Assembly: GCF_965638725.1 (NCBI RefSeq)
Contig: NC_134963.1
Span: 10,258,501-10,322,500, forward strand
DNA length: 64,000 nucleotides
Direction of reading: 5' to 3'
Source of the DNA: Aptenodytes patagonicus
Taxonomy: Eukaryota; Chordata; Aves; Sphenisciformes; Spheniscidae
A program made the position numbers and the translations under genes. This document shows positions 21,925 to 34,279 of the stretch, in pieces (position 1 is the first letter of the stretch; every line of letters starts with the position of its first letter). The notes beneath the pieces are model-generated. The model was not told the origin of the DNA. It worked only from the letters and a program-made list of their open reading frames with translations, and did not search any database.

Positions 21925-22740
21925 CCCTGAAGCCTGTCCTGTAGCCACAGACTACCCCCAAGCCCTGTCCTCATGGCAGCAAGCTGGCCCTTGAATATGC
22001 TTTATTCTCCATAAATGCAGGTACCATTAGCATCAGTTCGGGGAAAGAGTGGCGTCTCCAGAAGCACCTGCAGATTGAGGGGTTCCTGCCCGAGGAGAGC
22101 TCCAGTAATGACTGTGGATAACAGTTGCTCGTTCTTTCCCTCTCCCAGAGGCAGCACTGAGGACTCAGTTGTCGGTTCCTCTCCAGGGATGTTGTTGACT
22201 GCATCTGGCTCAGGTTTGTGTAGGTTGCCTTTGGCCTCATTCTCCTAGTGGCATGGGTGAAAAGGGATAGCTGGAGCACTTACGGGCTGTGCATGGACAG
22301 GAGCTGCCACAGCTGAAGCTGCAGAGGCCAGAAAAAGGTGAAGCAGCTGAAGAATAAAATAAAGTGGATCCAGCCAGCAGCTGCCTCTAGCTGCAGACAG
22401 GAGACAGCCTGCCTCTCCGGGTGAGGAAGGATCCTTCTTAGTGCAGTCCTCAGCAGATCCGATCACCGATGTGCACGGCAGGGTCTGCATGCGTAACCAA
22501 AAGCACAGTACAGCCATGTAGTGTGTGCGCGTGTGAGGCTATGTATCTGGGAAGCCTCATATTGTAAGAGCTGTAAGACACCAATCTGTTCTTTTAGGTG
22601 GATGACAATCAAGTGACCTGAGCTACAGAGGAGGAAGGGAGGGGGGTAGAGAGACAGAGAAAGATGTGTCCGAACTGTCAAATTCTCCCAGCAGCTCCAA
22701 GAGCAGGAGCTGCAGTGAGTCCTGGACCCCTGAGGGTGTG
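21925..22740 (+). repeat. GC-rich module, copy B, leading into the pyrimidine-rich array
   Basis: A diverged duplicate of 20770-21345 (up to about 22600). Its last part (CCAAGAGCAGGAGCTGCAGT, 22697-22716, then GAGTCCTGGACC) resembles the ends of the modules at 25825-25860 and 26835-26860 (CAGGAGCAGCAGTGAGTC). As in those cases, it leads straight into pyrimidine-rich tandem repeats. Confidence 0.7.
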
Positions 22741-23519
22741 ACACCCCTCTTCTGCATCCTGGTCTCTCCCTGCCCCCCCTTCTCTTTCTCTCACTTCTGT
22801 CATTTTTTTGCTTTCCTGTACCTCTCCCTCTCCTGTTCTCAAGTCCCCCTCTTTATCTGTTGTTCTACCTCTCTGTTTTCTTTTTCTTTCTGTGCTTCTG
22901 TCCTGTTCCCTGTCCCTCTTTTTTTCATTCTCTGTCCTGCAGCCCATCACTATTTTTGTCTTTCTCCATCTATCTGTCTTCCTATCCCAATTTTTTTTTA
23001 ATTCCTCCCCATCTGCCCTTTAGCCCTTCGCAGTTCCCACCCCCCCACCTCTCTCTGTCTGTCTCCATGTCCCTATTTTTAAATTCCTCTCTCTTCTGCC
23101 CTGTATTCTAGTTACACTTCTTCTTTCTTATATTCTCTCCTTCCAGGTCCCTGTCCCTATGTTTTAATTTCTTCCCTCTCTGTTCCATAGCCCATTTTTG
23201 TCTTTATCGTCCTCTCTCTCTGTCTGGCTCCCTGTCCCTATTCTTTAATTCCTCTGTCTCTCCCCTTTAGCTCATCGAGGTTTTTTGGTATTTCTGTCTC
23301 TCTCTCTCCACCTCACTGTCTCCTTTTTTAATTCCTCCCTCTCTGCCCCGTGGCTCATCACTATTCTTTGTTTTTCTCCATCTCTCTCAGTCTGGTGCCC
23401 TGTCCCTCCTCTCTGGCCTGTAGCCCATCGCTATTTTTTTTCCCCCCTCTGCCTCTCTCCCCGTGGTTCCCTTTCCCTATTTTTCAATCCCCCTCCTCTG
23501 CCCTGTAGCCGATTGCTGT

Positions 23520-24367
23520 TGTATTGGGTTTACACGGCAAGGTTTTGTTAGCTGGGGCAGGGGCTGCAGGGGTGGGTTCTGTGAGAAGACACCAGGAGTT
23601 GCCCCTGTGTTGGGCACAGCCAGTTCCAGCTCCAAGACGGATCTCCTGCTGGTCAAAGCTGAGCCCGTCAGCAACACTGGTAGTGCCTCTGTGATGACCT
23701 GTTTAAGAAGGGCTAAAAAATGCTGCGCAGAAGCTGTGACAGAGAACATGTGAGTGTGAAACAGGCCTGCAGATACCCAGGTCAGTGAAGAAGGAGGGGG
23801 AGGAGGTGCTCCAGGCGCCGGAGCAGAGATTCCCCCTGTCCCCCCCTGCCCTGGAGGTCCATGGTGGAGCAGACATACACTTGCAGCCCATGGAGGACCC
23901 CACGCCGGAGCAGGTGGATGTGCCTGAAGGAAGCTGTGACCTGGTAGAGAGCCTGCGCTGTGCAGGACCTGTGGCCCCGTTGGAGTGACCCCACACTGGA
24001 GCAGAAGAAGAGCGTGAGGAGGAAGGAGCAGCAGAGACAACGTGATGAACTGACTGCAACCCTCACTCCCTGTCCCCTGCGCTGCTCAGGGCGAGGAGGT
24101 GGAGAAGTCAGGAGCGAAGATGAGCCCAGGAGAAAACAGAGGGGTGGGGGGGAAGTGTTTTTTAGATTTGTTCTTATTTCTCATTATCCTACTCTGATTT
24201 TGATTGACAATAAATTAAATTAATGTCCCCAAGTCAAGCCTGTTTTGCCTGTGACAGTAATTGGTGAGTGATCTCTTTGTTCTTATCTTGACCCACAGGC
24301 TTTTTTGTGGGGAGTGACAGAGCGGCTTGGTGGGCACCCAGCAGCCAGCCAAGGTCAACCCACCACA
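23520..24367 (+). mobile_element. Full-length solo LTR of an avian ERVL-type element
   Basis: It starts TGTATTGGGTTTACACGGCA and ends AAGGTCAACCCACCACA, with the TG...CA ends of an LTR. It contains GTGAAGAAGGAGGGGGAGGA and GCGCCGGAGCAGAGATTCCC blocks, a CAATAAATTAAATTAATG polyadenylation region and a TAATTGGTGAGTGATCTC segment, all typical of a common avian LTR family different from that at 3028 and 17674. No clean 5-base target duplication is seen (GCTGT against GTTTC). It interrupts the tandem array and has no viral coding region. Confidence 0.88.
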
Positions 24368-25214
24368 GTTTCCTTCTATCAGGCTCCCTGTCTCTATTTT
24401 TTTAATTCTTGCTTATTGTTTCTTGTACCCCATCACTTTTGAAGCTTGCTTTCTACCTCTCCATCCCTATTTTTTTTAGTTCTTGCGTACGTTTCTTGAA
24501 CCCAGTTGCTTTTTAAATTTTCTTGCTATCTTTCCCTCTGTCTCCCTGACCTAATTTTAATTTCTTGCCTGTTCCTTGTACTGTCGCTTTTCAAATTTTT
24601 TTCCTACGTCTCCCTCTATGCAGTTCCATGTACCTATTTTTTAATTCTTGTCTATGATTCTTATATTCTGTCTTTCAAAATTTTCTTTCGTCTCCCTCTA
24701 TCCATCTCCCTGTCTTTAATTCTTAATTCTTCCCTCTCTGTCCTGTACCCCGTCACTTTTTACATTTTCTTGCTACATCTCCCTCTATCTCCCTGTCCCT
24801 ATTTGTTAGTTCTTGCCTATGTTTCTTGTACCCTGTCACTTTTCGAAATTTTCTTTTTACGTCTACCTCTGTCTGTCTCCCTGTTTCTATTTCTTGCCTA
24901 TGTTTCTTCTCCCCTATCACTTTAGAATTTTTCCCTGTACCTTGTCTTGTCCCGTCCCTATCTTGTCCTGCTGGTCCCTTCCACCTCTCTCTCCTGTTCC
25001 CTGTCTCTAATTTATTCCTCCACTTCCCTGTCCCTGTTTTCTTGGTTCAATCTCTCCACTCTCTCTACACTGTTGTCCTGCTCCCCGTCCCTCTCTTGTT
25101 CACAGCGTCCCGTTTTCTGGCTCCCTGTCCCACACCTCTTCTCTACGTCCCTCTGTCCTTCCTCTTGCTTTTCTCTCCCCTTTCTCCCTCTGTCCTGCTG
25201 CATTTGGGCACTGA

Positions 25215-25950
25215 GCCTTGTAGCCAACTCACTGCCGGGGTTTATTATGTGCATTAATGAATAAACTTTTCCTGCCTCCTCTGTGCCCCTGGGTGTGTTT
25301 GCAGCCCCTGGGTGCAGAGCTCTTGCCTGTGGACAGGTGCAGGGGAGGGGGTGATGTGCTGGGGGGCTTTGGCAATGGCCCCTGTTCCTGATGGGCTCCA
25401 GCTGGGGCTGGGGCAGCCCCAGGTGTGGCCAGTGAGGCTGAGGATGGGGCTGGCCCTGCTGTGTGAAGGGGCTCTAGCTGTAAAGGGCGCTGCCTGGGCA
25501 TGCCTGCCTGGGGGAGCTGACGAAGGCAAACTGCCTGAGGAGTGAATCCAAGGGGGTCCCACAGGTGGCTGCCTCCAGCAAGGAATGGCCAGTCCCTGCG
25601 GCGAGGAAGCCGTCCCCAACAGAGCAGACCACCAGCGTGTGGTGCTGGGAGCTCAGTGCCTCCATTGGCTATGTGTGTGAGCCGCCATGTATTGAGGAAG
25701 CCTTGTGGATGAGGAGTATTGAGGTGTCCACTGCATGCAGGTGAGGGTCGGGCAGGCAGCACTGCGGAGGAGGAAGGGGCAGAGGCAGAGAGAGAAGCGT
25801 TGAGGTGGTGAAGGTCTCCTGCTGGCGCCAGGAGCAGCAGTGAGTCGCATGTCCTCTCCTCTGCGTCCTGGCCCATCTCTGCCACCCTTCTCCAGATGTC
25901 TGCCTGCCTCCCTTCCTCCATCTCCCTCTCTGCCCGCCCACCTACCTGTA
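25215..25950 (+). repeat. GC-rich module, copy C
   Basis: Its second half (25490-25920) is duplicated at 26565-26900: GGAGCTGACGAAGG, GTCCCACAGG, CAAGGAATGGCCAGTCCCTG, GGTGCTGGGAGCTC, GTGAGCCGCC and GAAGGTCTCCTGCTGG occur in the same order in both. It begins with an AATAAACTTTTCCTGCCTCC block related to 21431. It is embedded in the pyrimidine-rich array. Confidence 0.8.
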
Positions 25951-26559
25951 TGGCTCCCAAAAATTTATTCTTCTGCCACCTCTGCCCAGTACCCTGTTGC
26001 CTTTCAAATTTTTTCTATGTCTCTCTCTAACCGGCTCCCTCTCCCTATTTTTCTAGTTTTTCTGCACGGCCTTGTACCCCATTACTTTTGAAATTTCATT
26101 TCTGTGTCTCCCCCTATCTGGCTCCCTGACCCTATTTTTTAATACCTCCCTCTGCTCTGTACCCCATCACTTTTCAAACTTTCTTTCTATGCCTCCCTCT
26201 TTCTGGTTCCCTTTTCCTATTTTTTATTTCTTCTCGCTCTTTCCTTTACCCTGTCGGTTTTAAAATTTTCTTTATACGTGTCTCTCTCCAGCTCCCTGGC
26301 CTTATTTTTTAATTCGTGCCTGTGCGAATTGTACTCTGCCGCTTTTTGAATTTTCTTTCTACTTCTCCCTCTATCTTTCTTGTGTTTCCTGTACCCTGCC
26401 ACTTTCTAGTCTCTCTTTCTATGTATCCCCCTATTCGTCTCCCTGTCTTTATTTCTTAATGTTTTCCTATCTGTCCTGTACCCCATCACTTTTTACATTT
26501 TATTTCTATGTCTCCCTCTATCCAGCTCACTGTCCCTATTTTTTAATTCCTCCCTTTAG

Positions 26560-26980
26560 CTGGGGAAGGGCCTGCCCAGGCACGCCTGCCTGAGGGAGCT
26601 GACGAAGGGGAACTGCCTGAGGAGGGAATCCACGGGGGTCCCACAGGCAGCTGCCTCCAGCAAGGAATGGCCAGTCCCTGCGGCGAGGAAGGATCCCTCC
26701 GAGCCGTCCCTGGCAGAGCGCACCACCAGCTCGCGGTGCTGGGAGCTCGGTGCCTCCATCGGCTGCACGTGTGAGCCGCCGGGAAGCCTTGCAGTGGAGA
26801 GAAAAGCGTTGGGGCGGTGAAGGTCTCCTGCTGGTGCCAGGAGCTGTGGTGAGTTGCGCATTCTCTCACATGTCCATCTCTGCTGCCCTTCCCCAGATCT
26901 CTGCCTGCCTCCCTGCCTGTCCCGGCTTCTGTCTCCCTCTCCGCTGGCCCACCTACCTGTCTGGCTCCCCAAAACCTGTT
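26560..26980 (+). repeat. GC-rich module, copy D
   Basis: A close duplicate of the second half of module C, with a deletion of about 70 bases relative to it around 26785. It shares GAAGGATCC with modules A and B. It ends in CAGGAGCTGTGGTGAGTTGC and the array resumes. Confidence 0.82.
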
Positions 26981-29900
26981 ACTCTTCCGCCAGCTCTGCC
27001 CTGTACCACTGCACCTATTAATGTTTTTCTAAGGTTCCCTCTCTGCGGCTCCCTCTCCCTATTTTTTAATGCTTTCCTGTGTTTCTTGTACCCCATTGCA
27101 TTTTGATTTCTCTTTCTACATTTCCATCTCTGGCGCTCTGTCCCTATTTTTTATTTCCTCCCTCTGTCCTGTACCCCATCGCTTTTAAAATTTTCTTTCT
27201 ATGCTTCCTTCTATCAATCTCCCTGTCCCTATTTTTTAATTATTTCCTGTGTTTCTTGTACCCTGTTGCTTATAAAATTTTCTTATTATGGTTCCTTCTA
27301 TCCATCTCCCTGTCCCTGTTTTTTTTAATATTCCTGTGTTTCTTGTACCCGATCGCTGTTTAAGTTTTCTTTCTACGTTGTCCCCTATCCACCTCCCTAT
27401 GTTTTAATTTTTGTCTATGTTTCTTGTACTCAGTTGCTTTTAAAAATTCCTTCTACATCTCCCTCTATCTGGCTCCCTTTCTTAATCTTTTTAATTCTTC
27501 CCTATATTTCTTGTACCCCATCGCTATTTAATTTCTCTTTCAACAATTCCCTTTATCTGGCTCCCTTTCCCTAAATCTTAATTCCTCCCTTTCTTCCGTA
27601 TTCCCTGTCACTTTTTAAATTTTCTTTCAATGTTTCCTTCTATTCTCATCCCTGTTCCTATTTTTTTAATTCTTTCCTGTGCTGCTTGTAGCCTGTCACT
27701 TTTTAAAATGTCTTTCTATGTCTCCCTCTATCCGATTCCCTGTCCCTATTTTTTAATTCCTCCCTTTCTGTCCTGTACCCAGTTGCTTTAAAAATTTTCT
27801 TTCTATGTCTCCATTTATTTAGTTTCCCGTCCTTCTTTTTTGATTTTTTCCTGCCTATACTATACTCAGTCAATTTTAAATTTTGTTTCTATGGCTGCTT
27901 TTATTCAGTTCACTGTCTTTATTTTCTAATTCTCTCCTGTCTGCCCTGTACGCTGTCACTTCTTCAATTTGCTTTCTATGTCTACTTTTATCAAGCTCCC
28001 TACCCGCATTTTTTAATTCTTTCCTGTGTCATATACCCCGTTGCTTTTTAAATTTACTTTTGTGTCTCTATTTTTTCCCCTATTCTTTTTAATTTATTCT
28101 TCTTTCCTTGAAGCTGACACATTTTAAATTTTCTTTCCATATCTGTTTTAGTTCTCTGTTCCTATTTTTTTAATATTTCTTTTATTTCCCTAACCCCCCT
28201 CACTTTTTAAATGTTCTTTCTATGCCCACTTTTATTCCCTTCGCTGTCTTTTCTAAATAATTTCTTCTCTTTCTTCTGTGCCTTCACTTTTTAAATTTTC
28301 TTTATACGTCTCCGTTTTAGTTTGCTGTCGGTATTTTTTATTTCCTTAATCACCCATGCTTTTAAGATTTTCTGTCTACTTTTATCCCATTCGCTGTCTT
28401 TATTTCACTGTCTTTCCTTAGTGCCCTTGCTTTTTAAATTTTCTTTCTACACCTCTGTTTTAGTTTGCCGTCGCTATTTTTAAATTTTTCCTTATTTCCT
28501 TAATCCCCATTGCTTTTAAAATTTTCTGTCTACTTTTATCCCATTCCCTGTCTTAATTTTTTAATTATTTCTTGTCGTCTTAATTATTTCTTGTCTTCTA
28601 AATTAATTATTTCTGTCTATGTCTGCATTTTAATTCGCTGTTGCGAATGTTAGTTCATTCCTCTCAATACTTTGGCTTTTCAAATGTTCTACTCTTATCT
28701 CATTCGCTGTCTTTATTTCGCTGTATTTTCTTTTAATTGTCTTAGCACGGTCACTTTTTAAATTTTCCTACATCTTAGTTTGCTGTCCCTATTTCATAAT
28801 TTTTCCCTTTATTTCCCAAATCCCCCTCACTTTTAAAATGTTCTTTCTATGCCTACTTTTATTCCCTTTGCTGTTTTTAAAAAATCATTTCTTGTCTGTC
28901 TTCTGTGCCCTCGCTTTTTACATTTTCTTTATAGGTCTCTGTTTTAGTTTGCCGTTGCTATTTTTAAATTTTTCCTTATTTCCTTAATCCCCATTGCTTT
29001 TAAAATTTTCTGTCACCTTTTATCCCATTTGCTGTCTTTATGTCACTGTCTTTATTTTTAAATTATTTCTCTTTCCTTAGTGCCCTTGCTTTTTAGATAT
29101 TGTTTCTATGTCTCCGTTTTAGTTTGCTGTCCCTATTTCATAATTTTTCCCTTTATTTCCCTAATCCCAGTTGCTTTTTAAGTGTTCTTTCTATGCCTAC
29201 TTTTATTCCCTTTGCTGGTTTTTAAAATTATTTCTTGTCTTTCTGAAGTGCTGTTGCTTTTTAAATTTTCTTTCTATGTCTTAGTTTGCTGTCCCTATTT
29301 TTCAATTTTTCCCTTTATTTCTCTAACCCCCCTCACTTTTTAAATGTTCTTTCTATGTCTACTTTCTTCCCTTTAATGTCTTTATTTTTTAATTATTTCT
29401 TCTCTTTCCTTAGTGCCCTCGCTTTTTAAATTTTCTTTCTACATCTGTTCTAGTTCGCTCTCCCTATTCCATAATTTTTCCTTTTACATTTTCTTTATAG
29501 GTCTCTGTTTTAGTTTGCCGTTGCTATTTTTAAATTTTTCCTTATTTCCTTAATTCCCATTGCTTTTACAATTTTCTCTCTCCTTTTATCCCGTTCACTA
29601 TCTTTATTTCGCTGTCTTTATTTTTCAATTATTTCTTGTCTTTCCTTAGTGCCATCGCTTTTTAAATTTTCTTTCTCCATCTCTTTTAGTTTGCTATCCC
29701 TATTTTCGTAATTTTTTCCTTTATTTCTGTAATCCCTGTCACTTTTTAAATTTTCTATTTTTATCTCGTTTGCTGTCTTTTTCGCTGTCTTTTCTTTTAA
29801 TTATTTGTCTTTCCTTAGTGCAGGTGCTTTTAAAATTTTCTAAGTCTCTTTTAGTTCGCTGTCCCTATTTTTTAATTTTTTCCTTTGCTTCCTTAATCCT

Positions 29901-31124
29901 GTCACTTTTAAAATGTTCTATGTCTACTTTTATCCAGTTCCTGTTTCTATTTCTTAATTCTTTCCTGTCTGTCATGAAGCATATTGCTTTTTAAATTTTC
30001 TTTCTACGTCTACTTTTATCTAGCTAACTGTCCCTATTTTTCAATATTTTACTCTCATAATTCTTTTCATTTTGAAATTTTGTTTCTAGGTGTACTTTTA
30101 TCTCATTTTCTGTCTCTATTTTTTAATTTTTTCCTGTTTCCTGTACCTTTTAAAATTTTCATTCTATGTCTACTTTTATCAAGATGTCTCTCCTTGTTTT
30201 TCAATTGTTTCCTGTCTGTCCTGTACCCCGTCGCTTTTAAATTTTCTTTCCTCGTTTATTTTTATCGTTTGCCATCTTTATTTTTTAATTCATTCTAGTC
30301 TGTCCTGTACCCAGTCACCTTTAAAATTTTCTTTCTATGTCTCCGTCTATTTAGTTTTTTTCGCTATTTTTTAACTTTTTCCTCTCTTAATGTCTTCATT
30401 TTTGAATTTTTGTTTCTATATTCACTTTTATGTATTTTTTCTGTCTCTATTATTTCCTTTTTTCCTATCTGTCCTCTACATTGCCACTTTAAAAATTTTC
30501 TTTCCGTCTACTTTTATCCAGATGTCTAACCCTATTTTTTTATTATTTCCTCTTTCCTGTGTCACGTTGCTTGTAATTTTTTTCTATATCTACTTTTATC
30601 CAGTTCACTGTCTTTATTTTTTATTTCATTCTAGTCTGTGCCGTACCCTGTCCCTTTTTAAATTTTGTTTCTATGTCTGTTTATTTAGTTTGCTGTTCCT
30701 GTTTTTTAATTTTTTCCTTTATTTCCTTAATCTTGTCGTTCTTTAATTTATTTCCCCCCATGTCCACTTTTGTCTAGTTCCTGTCCCTATTTTTTAATTC
30801 TTTCTTGTCTGTTGGGTACTCTCTCAATTTTTCAATTTTCTTTCTATGACTCTGTTTATTTAGTTTGCTGTCCCTATTTTTTAATTTTTTTCCTCCTTTA
30901 ATGCCTTCGTTTTTCAGGTTTTTTTCTATGTCTACTTTTATCTAGTTTTCTGTCCCTATTTTTAATTTTTTTTCTCCACTGCCTTGTAGCCTTTTGCTTT
31001 TTAAATTTTCTTTCTATGTCTACTTTTATCAAGCTGTCTTGATTTTTTTATTTTTTATTTCTTTCTTGTTTGTCTCATACCCTGTTGCTTTTTATATTTT
31101 GTGTCTTTTTTTTCTCTTCTCTTC

Positions 31125-34100
31125 TCTCGGTTCATCCCGAGGCTTTAGAGGGTCTCCTCAGCATGCTTTTATCTCTGGAGCGTAATTTGTACCCCTCTCG
31201 ATTTGTCAGAACATCTCCTCAGGTCATCCCTCTTCCTCAGAGCAGTCTTTTTTGTCCTCTCCTCCATCTCGCTTGCCTCCAATAGGTCAGCGTCTCCCTC
31301 ACGACATCTGTACACCGTTCAAATCCCCTCCCGAGTACCTTTGTGCCCTCGAGCCTTCTTCTATCTCGCTGGCAACCTCAGCACCCCTCTATTTCTGTCA
31401 CGATGCTTCCTGCCAGCGTCCTTGTGTTCTGTGGGCATCCTTTAGCTCTGCAGCATGCTTCGTATCTTTCTTATTCAGAGACAACTCTTCCTCAGGCTTT
31501 CATTTTGCCCCAGAGCACTCTTACCTTCCCTCCGCCATGTCGGACGCCTCCGTTTGGTCCCCGGTCCCCTGAGGACATCTGTACTCTGCTCAGATCTGCT
31601 GCTGAGTACCTCATTGTGTCAGCAATCCTTTGTTTGTCTCTATGTCCACATTCCCACTGCCCCCCTGGAGCCCTCTCACTCCTGTCACGATGCCTCCCGA
31701 GACTGTCCTTGTGCCCCACGGCACCCTTCGAGGCCTGCAGCCCTCTTTGTGTCTCTCTTATTCAGAGAGAACCCTTCCTCAGGCTTTCTCTATGCCCCAG
31801 AGCTCTCTTACCTTATTCACTGCCATCTAGGATGTCTCCATTCAGTCGCTCATCCGCTGAGGACATCTGTACATTGTTGGGACACCTTCTTGAGTTTTGC
31901 ATTGTATCCAAGAGCTTTCTTTTGTCTCTGACTCTCAGCACCCTTCTCCCGTCATCATGCCTCCTGAGGCCATCCTTGTGCCCCCCAGCCCTCTTTTGGC
32001 TCTGTAGCGCACTTCGCACCCTTCTTGCTCCCTGAGAACCTTTCCTGATGCCATCTTTCATCTCCAGAACACTCATGTTGTCCTCTGTGTTAGCTAGGAT
32101 ATCTCTGTTCAGTCCCTGGTCCCCTGAGGACATCTGTAGTCTGTTCAAATCCCCTCTGGACTTCATCATGTCCTCGAGCCTTCATTTGTCTATCCCTCTT
32201 AGAACCCCTCGGCTACCATCACAATGCCTCCTGAGGTCTTAGATGTTCCCTGCAGCACACTTTTAGTTCTGTAAGCTGCCTTTGGACTCGTATTGTTGCA
32301 ATCACACCTCTCTTAAGATCTCCATTCCCAAAAAAGAGCATTCTTTTCTATGCCATCTAGGGTGCTTCCTGAGACCTTCCTTGTGCTCCACAGCATTTTG
32401 GTAGCACTTTACCTCCCTTTCAGTCTCTCTTACCCCTCCGAGCCTTTCATGACCCCTCTGCTCTCAGTCACCGTGCCTCCTGAGACCTTCTTTGTATCCT
32501 ACAGCCCTGTTTTAGCTCTGTAGCAGACTTCGATCCTCTCTCATTACCTCTGAACCCCATCCTTGGGTTTGTTTGTGCCTTGGAGTGCCCTTATCCTCTC
32601 TGCCGACTAGGGTGCCTCCATTTGGTCCCTGGCCACCTGAGGACATCTGTACTCTGTTCAAATCCCCTCCAGACTTCCTCCTTGTGTCCCTGAGCCGCCT
32701 TTGGTCTCTCTGGCCCATTCAGGACCCCTCTAATGGTGTCACGATGCCTTCGAGGTTGCCCTTAGCACACTTTTAGCTTTGTAGCTGACCTTGCACCCCT
32801 CTTGTTCCCTCAGAAGACTTCCTGAGTCCGTATCTGTGATCCAGCCCAGTCATTCTGTCCTCTCTTCCCTCTACCCGTGCCTCTATTCGTTCCCCAGCCC
32901 TCTGATGACACATTTGCTCAGTTCAGATTCCCTCTGGATTTAATTGTCATGTCCCCAATCCTTTTGCTGTCTCTCTGGCTCCCTCGGGACATTTTTTTTC
33001 TCCCAGTCACAATACATCCCGAGACCTTCCTTGTGTTCCACATCCATCTTGTAGCACTTTGAGCCATAGAGCACTCATTTGTTCCTCTATGCTATCTAGG
33101 ATTCCTGTGTCCAGTCCCCGGCCACCTGGGACCATCTGTACTCTGCTCAGATGATCACCTGAGTTCCTCCTTGTTGTCCCCAAGCCTTGTCTGTCAGCCC
33201 GCCCCAAAGCCCCTCTCCTCACAGTCACAATGCCTCCCGAGACCTTCCTCGTTCTCCACAGCACCTTGTAGCACTTTATCTCCCTTTCCATCTTTCTTGT
33301 TCTGTTAGAGCCTCCTGTCTTCCTTTGCTACGCAGCGGTCTTTATCTTTCTTTCTGACTTCAAGGGTGTCTCCCTTTGGTTCCTCTCTGTCATCCGTAGT
33401 TTGCCTAGATGCCTTCCTGAGACTCCAAGGCCCTCACTGTGTCTCCAAGCCTTCTTTTCTTACCCTGCCCCCTCATAATTTCTCTACTCTCTATAACAAT
33501 GTCTTCTGAGTCCTTTCTTGTACTCCACAGCACTCTTGTAGCGCTTTAGCGCCCTTTCAATTTGGGGTTTTTTTTGTGCTCTTCAGAGCATTCTTATCTT
33601 ACTCTTTGCTGTTTAGGATGGCTCCATTCAGCCCCTGGCCCCCTGACGACATCTGTACTTTGTTGAAATCCCCTTCAGAGTTCCTCATTGTTATCTCTGA
33701 GGCTTCTTTGGTCTCTCAGGCCCCCCTGGGACTCCTCTGCTCCCTTTGCTCTCATGAGACATCCCCTATACCCCAGAGCCCCGTTCTAGCTTGGGGGGGG
33801 CACTTTGCATGCCTCTTTTCCCCTCTGAATCCTTCCTGAGTCCACATCTGTTACCCCAGTCGGTCTTTCTGCCCTCTCACCCATTCGGTGCACCTCCATT
33901 CGGTCCCTGGTCCCCTGAGGACATCTGTACTTTGTTCAATTCCCTTCTGAGCTCATTGCATCCTTGAGACTTCTTTGGTCTCTCTGGCCCCTTCGGGATC
34001 TCTCTAATCCATGTGACGATGCCTCTTGTTCTGTCAGAACCATTTCCAAAGCCGTCTTCGTGCTCCACAGCAGTCTGTTTGTTATCTGTCTTAGAGTATG

Positions 34101-34275
34101 TTTCTATTTGGTATTTGGTACCCAAAGATGTCTGTCATCAGCTCAGATCTTCCCTTGAGTTTTTCAGAGAAGGTGATAGCCTTCATCTATTTTTATCGAC
34201 ACAGCTCCTGGCGTGTTTTTTGTTGTGTTTTACAATTCATTTCTGTTCTAGCTACTTAAGTGTTAACTAGGCTGC
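31125..34275 (-). repeat. Tandem array of about 270 bp units
   Basis: The marker CCTGAGGACATCTGTACTCT recurs near 31296, 31571, 31858, 32126, 32637, 32901, 33126, 33641, 33917 and 34121, in steps of about 204-287 bases, or about double that where a marker is degenerate. This suggests 11-12 units. Other recurring words are TCCATTCGGTCCCTGG, TGATGCCTCC(T/C)GAGACC and CCTTCCTTGTGCTCCACAGC. The array follows the 85-bp array directly. On the minus strand a related peptide (NRVQMSSGDQGPNGG and variants) recurs in at least five separate units, each frame being short. Confidence 0.88.
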
Positions 34276-34279
34276 TTCA

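Larger units (their letters stand above)
22740..31110 (+). repeat. Tandem array of about 80-88 bp pyrimidine-rich units
   Basis: A typical unit runs CTTTTTAAATTTTCTTTCTA, TGTCTCCCTCTATC, CAGTTCCCTGTCCCTATTTT, TTAATTCTTTCC, TGTCCTGTACCCCGTCG. Spacing measured by hand is mostly 81-88 bases (examples: 30221 to 30306, 27171 to 27256, and 22937-23497 in about 80-base steps). The array is interrupted by a solo LTR (23520-24367) and two GC-rich modules (25.2-25.95 and 26.56-26.98 kb). Units change gradually from C/T-rich (22.7-27 kb) to T-rich (28-31 kb). The plus strand is nearly all T and C, with few A runs. ORFs here are leucine/serine/phenylalanine-rich artefacts. Confidence 0.92.

Noticed and set aside
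22666-31285. Many leucine/serine/phenylalanine-rich plus-strand frames resembling membrane proteins
   Set aside because: They are translations of the pyrimidine-rich tandem units; similar peptides recur with the unit period and no start or splice context is conserved.
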